Origin: Fundidesulfovibrio putealis DSM 16056 | GTDB lineage: Bacteria > Desulfobacterota > Desulfovibrionia > Desulfovibrionales > Desulfovibrionaceae | DNA length: 64,000 nt | Direction: 5' to 3' | Assembly (NCBI RefSeq): GCF_000429325.1 | Contig: NZ_AUBQ01000013.1 | Span: 1-64,000, forward strand | The notes under the pieces: model-generated | The model's database searches: none | What the model saw: the letters and a program-made list of their open reading frames with translations, nothing else | Told to the model about the DNA's origin: nothing | Part shown: in pieces, positions 55,588 through 63,618 of the stretch | Numbering within the stretch: position 1 is the stretch's first letter | Layout: the number at the start of each line of letters is the position of its first letter | Translations under genes and position numbers: made by a program

Positions 55588-55728
55588 CTAATGGTGGTTG
55601 TCGTCCTTGGGCTCTTTGCCGGTCAGGAAGATCCACCAGCCCAGGGCGGCGCCCAGGGTGACGGCCATCAGGATGTAGGCCACCCCTTTGGTGTAGACCA
55701 TGAAGTCGTGATAGACGTGGAATTCCAT
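55588..55728 (-). CDS. nhcD: Small HmcD/NhcD-like membrane protein
   Basis: 46 residues from ATG 55728 after GAGGAG, starting MEFHVYHDFMVYTKGVAYIL. One membrane helix (about 14-35) ends in LTGKEPKDDNHH. Size, topology and position as last gene after the NrfD-like subunit match HmcD/NhcD of the Hmc and nine-haem cytochrome complexes. Its role there is structural or unknown. The gene is 16 bp after nhcC. Confidence 0.75.
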   Translation of the reverse strand: MEFHVYHDFMVYTKGVAYILMAVTLGAALGWWIFLTGKEPKDDNHH

Positions 55729-55744
55729 GTCCTATTCTCCTCTC

Positions 55745-56986
55745 TTAATGGTGGCCCTTGTAGGCCGGGTGGTCGGAGAAGATCGCCATGTACTTGGAGA
55801 TGAAGCGGAAGCACAGGATGATCAGGGTGACCACGAAAACCGAGACAATGATTTCCTGGAGCGAGGGCGTGTACCGTGCCGACTCGGGCAGGTGCACGTT
55901 GAAGCCGAACCAGGAGACGTTGAAGCGGTTGAACACGATGCCGAGCACCGCCAGGGTGGCGGCCACCTTGATGGTGCCGGTGTGCTTGTTGCGGTAGCCC
56001 ACTGCGTACAGGAAGGCGGGCAGCAGCACGAAGCCGAACATCTCGGTGAGCCACATCAGGCCGTACTTCCCGTGGAAGATGTAGCCCCACTTGTCTTCGC
56101 CGGCGATGGCCATGATCTTCATGGCGAAGTAGCCCAGCATGACGATGGAGCAGGCCTTGGCGAAGGAGAACAGGATACCATCGTGGTCACGATTGTATTC
56201 CGGGCTCATGCGGCTGTGCAGGTAGTGATGCGAGATGGTTCCCTCGAAGATGACCATGGACATGCCCGCGAACATCGAGGACACGAAGAACTGCAAGGGC
56301 AGCTGGTAGGTGTACCAGAGCGGGTGCATCTTGTGCGGCGCGATGAGGTAGAGCATGCCGAGCGAGGACTGGTGCATGGTGGAGAGCACCACGCCCATCA
56401 CGGTCAGGGGAATCGTGCACTTGTGGATGATGTGGCTGATCTTCTGCCAACCCACCCAGTCGGTGAAGTTGGGCATCCATTCGATCATCAGCACCGTGAC
56501 GTACAGCATGACGCACAGGCCGACTTCGAAGAGGACCGAGCTTGTGCCCGGCGACCAGAACACGGGGTAAGGCAGGCGCCAGGGCTGGCCCACGTCGTAC
56601 AGCAGGGCGTACACGACGAAGGCGTAGCCGAGAAACGCGGTCAGGATCGCAGGCTTGATGGCCGTGCGGAATCCCTTGATGTTGAAGATCAGGCCAGCTG
56701 CCGTGGTGGTGTAGCCACCGGCGGCCAGGGCGACGCCGCAGAGCAGGTCGAAGCTGATCCAGATGCCCCAGGGGTTGTTGTCGTCCAGGTTGGTGGTAGC
56801 CGCCAGTCCGCCCACCAGGAAGCGGTTGATGGTGACGACCACGCCCACCACGAAGATGAGCGACAGGATCGGGTGTTCCTTGGCGAACTGCAGATAGGTC
56901 TTGGGGCTCATAAGGCTTTTGATTACGCCCCAGGCCTCCGTAGGAGGCAGAATGACCGGCTGAGCGCCGTGATCGTGATTGCTCAT
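55745..56986 (-). CDS. nhcC: NrfD/HmcC-like integral membrane subunit
   Basis: 413 residues from ATG 56986 after AAGGAGG. It has about ten transmembrane helices and belongs to the NrfD/PsrC/HmcC family, which anchors periplasmic iron-sulfur and cytochrome subunits and interacts with menaquinone. Features include LIFVVGVVVTINRFLVGG, LYDVGQPWRLPYPVFWSP and HPLWYTYQLPLQFFVSSM. It forms a four-gene operon with the nine-haem cytochrome and the four-cluster ferredoxin. It would connect the cytochrome c3 pool with the quinone pool. Confidence 0.9.
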   Translation of the reverse strand: MSNHDHGAQPVILPPTEAWGVIKSLMSPKTYLQFAKEHPILSLIFVVGVVVTINRFLVGGLAATTNLDDNNPWGIWISFDLLCGVALAAGGYTTTAAGLIFNIKGFRTAIKPAILTAFLGYAFVVYALLYDVGQPWRLPYPVFWSPGTSSVLFEVGLCVMLYVTVLMIEWMPNFTDWVGWQKISHIIHKCTIPLTVMGVVLSTMHQSSLGMLYLIAPHKMHPLWYTYQLPLQFFVSSMFAGMSMVIFEGTISHHYLHSRMSPEYNRDHDGILFSFAKACSIVMLGYFAMKIMAIAGEDKWGYIFHGKYGLMWLTEMFGFVLLPAFLYAVGYRNKHTGTIKVAATLAVLGIVFNRFNVSWFGFNVHLPESARYTPSLQEIIVSVFVVTLIILCFRFISKYMAIFSDHPAYKGHH

Positions 56987-56997
56987 GGTCGGCCTCC

Positions 56998-57969
56998 TTA
57001 TTTCCCGGCCTTGGCGCGCTCATGAGCGATCGCCTCGGCAACGGCTTTTTGTTTCTCGTCCTCGGCCCTCTTGTCCTTCCACTTGGTGATCTGCCAGATG
57101 CCGCCCAGGAGAACGGGCCAGAGGCACGCGACCAGGGGGACCAGTCCCAGCGCGGAGCTGGTCAGCTGGGGAGCAGGGGTGGTTCCCAGATCCTCGCGCA
57201 GGCCGATCTGGGCGAAGGGCACGTTGGAGATGTACATCCAGTTGGTGCCGCCCATCTCGCGCTCGCCGTACACGTGGGGCAGGTACTTGCCCGGCACGTT
57301 GCCGATGCGCTTCCAGGCTTCCTTCAGGAGGTCGGTGCGCTTGCCCCAGGTCAGGGCCTCCATGGGGCAGGCCGACACGCAGGCGGGCAGCTTGGCGACG
57401 CCGGACTTAATGTGCGGGTGGCACATGTGGCACTTCTGCACGTAGGGGACGAGCTTCTTGTATTCGTAGGTGGGAACGTCCCAGGGACAGGCGACCATGC
57501 AGTAGCGGCAGCCGACGCACACGCTGCCGTTGTAGGTGACGCCGCCCTCGGGCTGCTTGGTGAAGGCCTTGACGAAGCAGGCCGACGCGCAGGCGGGCTC
57601 CTTGCAGTGCATGCACTGCATCTTCTTGAAGACCGGCTCCTTGCCGCCCAGAGCCTGGGGCTCGTACTTGTTCACCAGGGTGTACATGGTGGCGTCGGTA
57701 CGATTGGTGGCGTTCATGCCTTTGAGGTCCTCGAACACCTTGGCGTCCTTCTGGGGAAGGGTGGTCCAGGGTTCGGTGACGTTCTTGGAGTTGATCGTGT
57801 TGCATCCCATTTCGCACTGGCGGCAGCCGATGCAACGGCTGGCGTCAAAAAGGACGCCGTAGGAGTTGGGGTATCCCTCGAAGGAGTGCCCGGCAGCGGC
57901 GTTGGCCGTGCCAGCCACGGCCGTGGCGGTCGCCGCGCCTGCAAGCCCCAGGAAGTGTCTGCGGTTCAT
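56998..57969 (-). CDS. nhcB: Tat-exported ferredoxin-like subunit with four [4Fe-4S] clusters
   Basis: 323 residues from ATG 57969. The N-terminus [10 protein letters not shown] is a twin-arginine signal. Four cysteine groups, [35 protein letters not shown] and CHMCHPH with CVSAC, match the DsrO/HmcB/NrfC type of periplasmic electron-transfer subunit. A C-terminal helix near residue 280 ([18 protein letters not shown]) ties it to the membrane. It should pass electrons between the nine-haem cytochrome and the NrfD-like subunit. Confidence 0.92.
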   Translation of the reverse strand: MNRRHFLGLAGAATATAVAGTANAAAGHSFEGYPNSYGVLFDASRCIGCRQCEMGCNTINSKNVTEPWTTLPQKDAKVFEDLKGMNATNRTDATMYTLVNKYEPQALGGKEPVFKKMQCMHCKEPACASACFVKAFTKQPEGGVTYNGSVCVGCRYCMVACPWDVPTYEYKKLVPYVQKCHMCHPHIKSGVAKLPACVSACPMEALTWGKRTDLLKEAWKRIGNVPGKYLPHVYGEREMGGTNWMYISNVPFAQIGLREDLGTTPAPQLTSSALGLVPLVACLWPVLLGGIWQITKWKDKRAEDEKQKAVAEAIAHERAKAGK

Positions 57970-57978
57970 AGCTACCTC

Positions 57979-58833
57979 TTATTTCTTGGGCGCGTGGCAG
58001 CCCTTGCAGTCCGTGGCCGGGACCGGCTCGACGCCCATGGCCTTGTGACACTGAATGCACTGAATGTGATAAGCGGCCATCAGACCGGGGCGCTTCGGGT
58101 CGTCCTGGGAGAAGGACTTGCCGTGGCAGGTGCCGCACTTGGGCGGAGCCATGCCAGCCGGGGTGTAGTGATGGCAGCCCTGGCACAGCGTGTCGGGCTG
58201 GGTGTGGAAAGCCTTGGCCAGATCGCCCTTGGCGGCGTCCTTGAGGTAATCCATGTGCGCGGAGTGGTTGAAGGAAACGGCTGCGTACTGCTTGGAGATC
58301 GCGCCGATTTCAACCACGTCGGGCTGGGCAGGCTTGGCGGCGGGAGCCGGGGCGGCCTTGGGGTCCTTGTGGCAGGCCACGCAGGAAGCGTCCTTGGGAC
58401 CGGCCGCGATGTTGCGGTGGCAGCCCGCACACTGCTTCTTCTGGGTTTCCTTGAAGTGGCAGCCCACGCAGCTGGCCTTGGACTGGGCTGCGTGCATGGC
58501 CTGGGAAAGCTGAACGTTGCCGCCGTCAGGGGAACCCTGGCTGGTATGGCAGCTGGAACAGGAGGTCTGGTCGCCGGTATGGTGGCAGGTGTCGCAGTTG
58601 GAAACTGCGGCCTCATGCTTTTGATGGTTGAACTGCGCCTTGGACAGGGGTCCCTGTCCGGGCTTTCCGCCGATGGCGGTACCACTCATGAGGATCTGCG
58701 GCGACTGCGCCTTGGCCTGATCCCCGAAGCCCACGCCGAAACCGGCCACCAAAGCCGCCGTCAGCGAGAGCGTCAGAGTCAGGAAACAGACCCTGCCCCA
58801 TCGTGATCTGGAAACACGTTTCACCATACGCAT
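57979..58833 (-). CDS. nhcA: Nine-haem cytochrome c
   Basis: 284 residues from ATG 58833 with AAGGA upstream; an ATG at 58827 and a frame from 58872 are alternatives. A signal peptide ends near DQAKAQ. Exactly nine CxxCH haem-binding motifs are present (CDTCH, CSSCH, CVGCH, CAGCH, CVACH, CQGCH, CGTCH, CIQCH, CKGCH). The gap between the fifth and sixth is filled by an Ala/Pro linker. Count and size match NhcA of Desulfovibrio desulfuricans ATCC 27774, a periplasmic partner of hydrogenase and cytochrome c3. It heads nhcABCD. Confidence 0.94.
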   Translation of the reverse strand: MRMVKRVSRSRWGRVCFLTLTLSLTAALVAGFGVGFGDQAKAQSPQILMSGTAIGGKPGQGPLSKAQFNHQKHEAAVSNCDTCHHTGDQTSCSSCHTSQGSPDGGNVQLSQAMHAAQSKASCVGCHFKETQKKQCAGCHRNIAAGPKDASCVACHKDPKAAPAPAAKPAQPDVVEIGAISKQYAAVSFNHSAHMDYLKDAAKGDLAKAFHTQPDTLCQGCHHYTPAGMAPPKCGTCHGKSFSQDDPKRPGLMAAYHIQCIQCHKAMGVEPVPATDCKGCHAPKK

Positions 58834-59537
58834 CCCGTCCTTGCCTCTAGGGTTGAACGCCTGAAACCACACCGTCGGAGACCCACCCCTCCGATCAGCG
58901 CAGGTGCTGTAATAAACAGCTAGCCTGAAACGATTTTGACCCTCGGACTAGACTACAGACAAGAGCTTCGTCAAGCAGTTCGTGAAAGAAGGGACATGCC
59001 GGAAGAGAGACGCGCGCATGGCCCCACGCCAGCAGGTTTAACGCCCGTCTGGATTATCCGGGAAATACCCCTCTTTTCAGGCGGGATTTTTTTCTTTAAC
59101 GCCCGCAATTGCATACCATTTTAGTATGGTTATTCTGGCTCGCCCCCTGCCACGCCCGCGCCCAGCGCCCCGTCGGAAAAGGGTTGCCTTGCCCGCGCGA
59201 TAGCTTTCGTCATACCTCTTTACCTCGGTTTTCCAGGATGTTGCCGGGAATCAGCTCGATTGCGCTTTGAGCGGGCATCTCTCGGACGCCCCCAGGCGAA
59301 GCGCTTACCCCTCCCAGATCAGGTCCGACGCAGGCGATTGCGCCACGCGGGTACTGGCGCGTCTGCCTCGCGACCCTCATCCGGGCGTCGCATTCCCCCG
59401 ATCTTCCCCGCAATCTTCGACGCTTGCAGCCTTCTCTCATCCGGATTGTGCAGCCCGTTGTCCGGGTGCGCCCAGCCCCTTCTCATTTGAACGCCGTTCA
59501 AAACACTCCCTGATTGTTCACATCTGGAACAAGCCAA
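58834..59537. other. Gap between tmcA terminator and nhcA
   Basis: No convincing gene on either strand. The nhc promoter must lie here. The only structured element I see is a partial palindrome at 59113-59130 (ATACCATTTTAGTATGGT) with an ACCAT/ATGGT inverted repeat, a possible regulator site, about 280 bp before nhcA. Confidence 0.5.
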
Positions 59538-59583
59538 CAAAAAACCCCGGCCCCAGGAGCCTTTCGGCTCCCGGAAACCGGGG
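59538..59583 (-). terminator. tmc operon terminator
   Basis: The outer CCGGGG/CCCCGG and inner GGGAGCC/GGCTCC stems form a long interrupted hairpin. On the minus strand it is followed by TTTTTTG. It lies 32 bp past the cytochrome c3 stop. Confidence 0.85.
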
Positions 59584-59615
59584 CGGCGGGGTGGGGACTC
59601 CCGACCAACTCTGAG

Positions 59616-60029
59616 TTACTTCACCGTATGGCATCCAGCGCAGGAGCGCGGGCCGTAGGAGAGGTTCTTTTCCTTGGGCATCTTCTCGTGGCAACCCCAG
59701 CACTGCTTGTGGAAGGCGTCCTGCAGGCCGATCTTGCTGGTGGCCTTGGGACCGGAGTGGCAGGCCGCGCAGGAGGTCTCGTCGCCCGCCTCCCACACGT
59801 TCTTCTTGTCCTTGTCGTACTTGTGGTGACAGGTCTTGCAGTCCTCGAAGCCGTAGCCCTTGGCGGCCACGGACGCGGTGTGCTTGCCGTGAGTGAACAT
59901 CACGGGGCTGCGCTGTGCGTTTTTGTCGCCCTTGAGGGTCATCTTGTCATCCTGGGCATGGCCCACAAGGACGAACGAGCAGAGCATGATGGCCGCGAAC
60001 ACGGCGGCGAGTGTGTGAATGCGGCGCAT
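59616..60029 (-). CDS. tmcA: Tetrahaem cytochrome c3, TmcA-like
   Basis: 137 residues. A signal peptide ends VGHAQD. Four CxxCH motifs (CKTCH, CAACH, CWGCH, CAGCH) and upstream axial histidines (FTHGKHT) identify a class-III cytochrome c3. Its place beside an HdrD-like protein and a b-type cytochrome points to the type II (acidic) c3 of the Tmc complex, which takes electrons from periplasmic hydrogen oxidation. Its ATG overlaps the tmcB stop by one base (TAATG). Here it is last in the operon, whereas in Desulfovibrio vulgaris tmcA comes first. Confidence 0.88.
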   Translation of the reverse strand: MRRIHTLAAVFAAIMLCSFVLVGHAQDDKMTLKGDKNAQRSPVMFTHGKHTASVAAKGYGFEDCKTCHHKYDKDKKNVWEAGDETSCAACHSGPKATSKIGLQDAFHKQCWGCHEKMPKEKNLSYGPRSCAGCHTVK

Positions 60030-61324
60030 TATTCGTCCTCCTCTCCTTCGGGCTTCATGTGGGGCGGGAGTTCCATGAGTTCGCAGATGAGTTCCTTGAA
60101 GCTCATGACCTTGATGCCCAGGTCATATTCCTTGTTCAGGTCGTTGATCTGGTCGGTGCAGTTGTGGCAGGGCACCAGCACGAACTTGGCCCCTGTCTTC
60201 TGGATCTGCTCGGCCTTGACCTTGCCTGCGATCATGCGGGTCTTCTTGTAGTCCGCGCCCATGGGGATGAATCCGCCGCCGCCGCAGCAGCAGTGGCTCC
60301 ATTCGCGGTGGGGCTCCATGGGAACGTACTTCTCGCACAACATTTCCATGAGTTCATCGCCGAGCTCGCCCAGGTCGCCGGAGCGCGACAGGTTGCAGGG
60401 GTGCTGGTAGGTGATCACGTCGTGGAACTTGTGCTTCAGCTTGATCTTGCCTTCCTTCATGTAGCTGTGGAACAGGGCCACGGCGTGGGTGACTTCCACG
60501 GGGGGCTGACCGTTCGGCTGCTTGGTCCAGTAGGGGCCTTCGTACTTGGCGGCGCGGTAGGCGTGGCCGCACTCGGTGATGCAGATCTTCTTGGCGTTCA
60601 GCTTCTTGGCCGCGTCGTACACCGACTGGGCCACCATGCCGGCCACCTGGAGGTTGCCGGAGAACATGGACAGGTTCGTGGCCTCCCAGCCGTGGCTGGG
60701 CATGGTCCAGTTCTCGCCGGCCGCATGCATGACCATGGCGGCTTCCTGGATGTCCTGCGGATAGTATTTGGGCTCGCGGGAGTTCACCACGAACATGATG
60801 TCGGTGTCTTCCTTGTCGATGGGGATTTCCAGGCCGTTCAGGCGGTCCTGGCCTTCCTCGGCCATCCACTCGCAGGTCTCGACGAATTCCTCGTCGGGGA
60901 TGGACATCTGGTTGCCGAATTCGACGTAGCTCTGGTCGATGGTCATCAGGCGATCAGGGCACACGTTCTGGGTGCGCATGCACTGGCGGGCGACGTTGAT
61001 CATGACCGCGATCTCGATGCCGAAGGGGCAGTACTGGGAGCAGCGGCGGCACATGGTGCACTTGGCCCAGGCGATCTCCTTCATCTCTTCGAGCTGCTCG
61101 CGGGTGACCTTGCCCTTGTTCTTGATCAGTTCGCCCAGGGTCTTGCGGGCCTTGTACTGGGGCATGAACTCGGGGTTGTCGTCGTTGGCCATGTAGAAGA
61201 AGCAGGACTCCGAACACAGGCCGCAGGAGGTGCAGGTCTTGAGCCAGGCGCGCAGACGTGCGGTGTCGTTGCGCTCGATGACCGCCATGATCTCTTCGGC
61301 GTTGACAGGCATTTGATCTGACAT
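60029..61324 (-). CDS. tmcB: HdrD-like iron-sulfur protein, TmcB/HmcF-like
   Basis: 431 residues. Two ferredoxin motifs, CTSCGLCSESC (31-41) and CTMCRRCSQYC (89-99), are followed by two CCG domains. The first carries ECGHAYR and the second has HPCNLSRSG, SHCCCGGGG and PCHNC, as in the catalytic subunit HdrD of heterodisulfide reductases. In Tmc and Hmc complexes this cytoplasmic-side subunit binds a special [4Fe-4S] centre and may reduce a thiol-disulfide or DsrC-like partner. It lies between the cytochrome b and cytochrome c3 genes. Confidence 0.92.
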   Translation of the reverse strand: MSDQMPVNAEEIMAVIERNDTARLRAWLKTCTSCGLCSESCFFYMANDDNPEFMPQYKARKTLGELIKNKGKVTREQLEEMKEIAWAKCTMCRRCSQYCPFGIEIAVMINVARQCMRTQNVCPDRLMTIDQSYVEFGNQMSIPDEEFVETCEWMAEEGQDRLNGLEIPIDKEDTDIMFVVNSREPKYYPQDIQEAAMVMHAAGENWTMPSHGWEATNLSMFSGNLQVAGMVAQSVYDAAKKLNAKKICITECGHAYRAAKYEGPYWTKQPNGQPPVEVTHAVALFHSYMKEGKIKLKHKFHDVITYQHPCNLSRSGDLGELGDELMEMLCEKYVPMEPHREWSHCCCGGGGFIPMGADYKKTRMIAGKVKAEQIQKTGAKFVLVPCHNCTDQINDLNKEYDLGIKVMSFKELICELMELPPHMKPEGEEDE

Positions 61325-61334
61325 GTTGAGCCTC

Positions 61335-61985
61335 CTACCAGGTCTTGGTGCCGCGGCGGGCGAACTCGCTGCCGATGAAGGCGCGGGTCATGAAGAACAG
61401 GAACGCATGGGCCAGCTTGGTGAACGGGACGCAGATGAGCATCAGGCATCCCGAAAGCGCATGCAGCATGAGCATGGTGTCAGGGTCGAGCAGCATCTTG
61501 TGGTAGCACAGAAACCCGGTCAGGAAGGGCAGGAAGGTGATGGCCCAGACAACGAAGTCCTTGGGCTCGGTGACGATGCGCACCTGGGGCAGCACGAAGC
61601 GGCGCACCAGCAGGAACAGGGCGGCTGCCAGGAACACCATGGTCATGGCGTCGATCACCGAGTCGGACAGGCTGGGCCAGCCGATTCCAAGATTGAACTT
61701 CAGGGTGGTTGCGTGCCCCAGGGCCAGGAGCGGAGCCACGATCAGGCAGACGTGAAAGGCGAAGGTGCCCACGGTCAGGCCGGGATGCTCGCGCCAGCTG
61801 CGCGAACCGAAAGGCATGAGCCAGGCCCATACCGAACCCGCTGCCGCCGAGGCGTTGTAGTGGTTGTAGAAGACCTTGTCCGTGCGTTTGGACATCTTGT
61901 ACAGCGAGGCGATCTGCCAGATGCTGCCCAAGACGAACACGGCGAAGGCAATCCATACCAATGGACCGTTCACGAATGCGTACAT
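61335..61985 (-). CDS. tmcC: b-type cytochrome membrane subunit, TmcC/HmcE-like
   Basis: 216 residues from ATG 61985 with AAAGGAGA upstream; an earlier ATG at 62051 adds a leader without similarity. About five transmembrane helices contain several histidines suited to haem b (for example FHVCLIVAPLLALGH and MLHALSGCLML). This is the DsrM/TmcC/HmcE/NarI-like fold that carries electrons across the membrane to the HdrD-like subunit. It is the first gene of the operon, 10 bp before tmcB. Confidence 0.9.
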   Translation of the reverse strand: MYAFVNGPLVWIAFAVFVLGSIWQIASLYKMSKRTDKVFYNHYNASAAAGSVWAWLMPFGSRSWREHPGLTVGTFAFHVCLIVAPLLALGHATTLKFNLGIGWPSLSDSVIDAMTMVFLAAALFLLVRRFVLPQVRIVTEPKDFVVWAITFLPFLTGFLCYHKMLLDPDTMLMLHALSGCLMLICVPFTKLAHAFLFFMTRAFIGSEFARRGTKTW

Positions 61986-62598
61986 GGCGTCTCCTTTGAA
62001 AGTGATGGGCCAAAGTCCCCTGCCGGACGCCATGCGGCAACCGGCCACCAACAGTGTTCCACCCGCCTGGGCGGTTCATGCACGATCCATATGATGAAGG
62101 GGGGATGGCGAACCTGGCGCGCATCCAGGCCAGACAGCCTGAAATGACGCCGGACGCATGCACGCGGACAGCCTGAACGAGAAGACGCACCGAGAGCGCC
62201 CCCGCAGGCCGTACGGTCTGCCGGTGCGCAGGACACTTGATCAACGTAGCATGAGCCGGAAGCTGCACGGCCACGGACTGCGCCGCCACGCAACACCACC
62301 AGCCCGCGCACTGTTTGGCGTCCTGCGCGGACTCGAACCCCCCACCCCATCAACCGCCTGCACCTGCCGGGAATTCAAATTGGCGTCCGGCCTATGCACT
62401 GCGACCCGATTCCACTCCGTTTCGCGGATGCTGCTGTCCTGATGCAGGCATGCAACAGTCCTGTGCGCAGAGCGGAATTCAGGTATATGCGACCTACGCC
62501 TGCGTGAACACTCTGTCAACACCCTTATTTCTCTACCTTCAGGGAATGGATGCATAAATACCTTTACGTAATCACCCTACCACAAAAGGAGGAATTGC

Positions 62599-62964
62599 AT
62601 GGGGGCTCCACCGGAGCAAACATCAATTTGTGAACTTTCGTACAATGGTGTACTTTCAAAGCTCGACCGAAAGAGTCCGGAAGAGTTCCAAGAGGAGAAT
62701 TCCTACGGCATGGGAGACGATCTGAAGTGTGCAGAGCCCTGTCGTGCGGGTGGAGACGCCGGACAACGGACGCCTCGGCCCGGACGGGCTATGACGGGAA
62801 AGCGCCTGGAAAGGGTGAGGGGGCCTGCGAGCCTTCGCCATACCCGTGACAGGCTCCGGGGCCAAGCGCAGACGCCTGCGCCACGCAGGGCGGGCCGAAA
62901 GCTTCCACGAACCCGAGGCCAGCGCATCGGACTCGCGTCAGGCTCATGCCGGACGGGGAGTTGA
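62599..62964 (+). CDS. Doubtful small protein
   Basis: The start is excellent (AAAGGAGGAATTGC before ATG), and the first 45 residues have ordinary composition (KLDRKSPEEFQEENSYGMGD). The rest of the 121 codons is Arg/Pro-rich and looks like non-coding GC-rich DNA. Either a truncated or frameshifted small gene or a chance frame; no family is recognised. Confidence 0.3.
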   Translation: MGAPPEQTSICELSYNGVLSKLDRKSPEEFQEENSYGMGDDLKCAEPCRAGGDAGQRTPRPGRAMTGKRLERVRGPASLRHTRDRLRGQAQTPAPRRAGRKLPRTRGQRIGLASGSCRTGS

Positions 62965-62975
62965 TACTGGGCAGG

Positions 62976-63006
62976 AAAATGCCGACGGGCCGAAAGGCCC
63001 GCCGAC
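62976..63006 (-). terminator. rrf2 terminator
   Basis: On the minus strand GGGCC-TTTC-GGCCC, extended by partly paired GTCGGC flanks, is followed by ATTTTCC. It lies about 40 bp after the rrf2 stop. Confidence 0.7.
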
Positions 63007-63046
63007 GAATATCAGAGCGTGAGGACGGACAGCCGTCCCAAGGGGA

Positions 63047-63520
63047 TCAGTTGGTTTCGGCCAGCTCCCGCTCGGGAGCCTTCCCGCCCTCGCAGGCGGC
63101 CAGGGCGTCCTCGGCGGTGCTGGATTTCAGCAGCTCTTCCAGGCTCATGGCGTCCAGGCGTTCCAGCAGGGCCTTGCTGACCTCCTGCCACAGCCTGCTG
63201 GTGACGCAGGTCTTCAGGCGCGGGCAGCTGGTGCGCTCGGTCCAGCAGGTGACCAGATTCAGATCGCCCTCCAGGGCGCGCACGATCTCGCCCATGGAGA
63301 TGTCCGCAGGCGGCTTGGCCAGCAAGTGCCCCCCCTTGGAACCGCGCATGCTGCGGATGAGACCGGCCTTCTTCAATATACGGGAGAGCTTCTCCAGATA
63401 TTTCACGGAAATGCCCTGACGACTGGCGATTTCGCTGACCCGTACAGGGCCGTTGCCGCCGTTCTGGGCCAGATCGAGAAGCATCCTGGTTCCATAGCGG
63501 CTGCGTGTGGTTAATTTCAT
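63047..63520 (-). CDS. Rrf2-family transcription regulator
   Basis: 157 residues from ATG 63520 after AAGGA. The winged helix has KLTTRSRYGTRMLLDLA and GISVKYLEKLSRILKKAGL, the recognition region of Rrf2/IscR proteins. Three cysteines (C92, C99, C105) are placed as in cluster-binding members such as IscR, so it probably senses iron-sulfur status, oxygen or nitric oxide. In Desulfovibrio vulgaris Rrf2 is encoded at the end of and represses the hmc operon. Here the gene lies upstream of tmc and nhc with its own terminator, and control of those operons is inferred. Confidence 0.9.
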   Translation of the reverse strand: MKLTTRSRYGTRMLLDLAQNGGNGPVRVSEIASRQGISVKYLEKLSRILKKAGLIRSMRGSKGGHLLAKPPADISMGEIVRALEGDLNLVTCWTERTSCPRLKTCVTSRLWQEVSKALLERLDAMSLEELLKSSTAEDALAACEGGKAPERELAETN

Positions 63521-63618
63521 CTGGTCGTCCTTCTGGGTTACTGGTCCGGGCTTCTTTGCTCAAGCCTTGCAGCAACCCTTAGCCCGTGTCCACGGCCCTG
63601 ACAAGCCGGGAATGACGC

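Larger units (their letters stand above)
61986..63046. other. 1-kb gap upstream of tmc operon
   Basis: No confident gene apart from a doubtful small frame at 62599 and the rrf2 terminator. A fragment resembling a tRNA T-arm and CCA end is at 62316-62343 on the minus strand. A long leader or decayed DNA is likely; the tmc promoter must lie near 62000-62150. Confidence 0.5.

Noticed and set aside
62316-62390. Complete tRNA gene on the minus strand
   Set aside because: The T-stem has a mismatch and no acceptor 5' strand or anticodon arm could be placed at the right distance.
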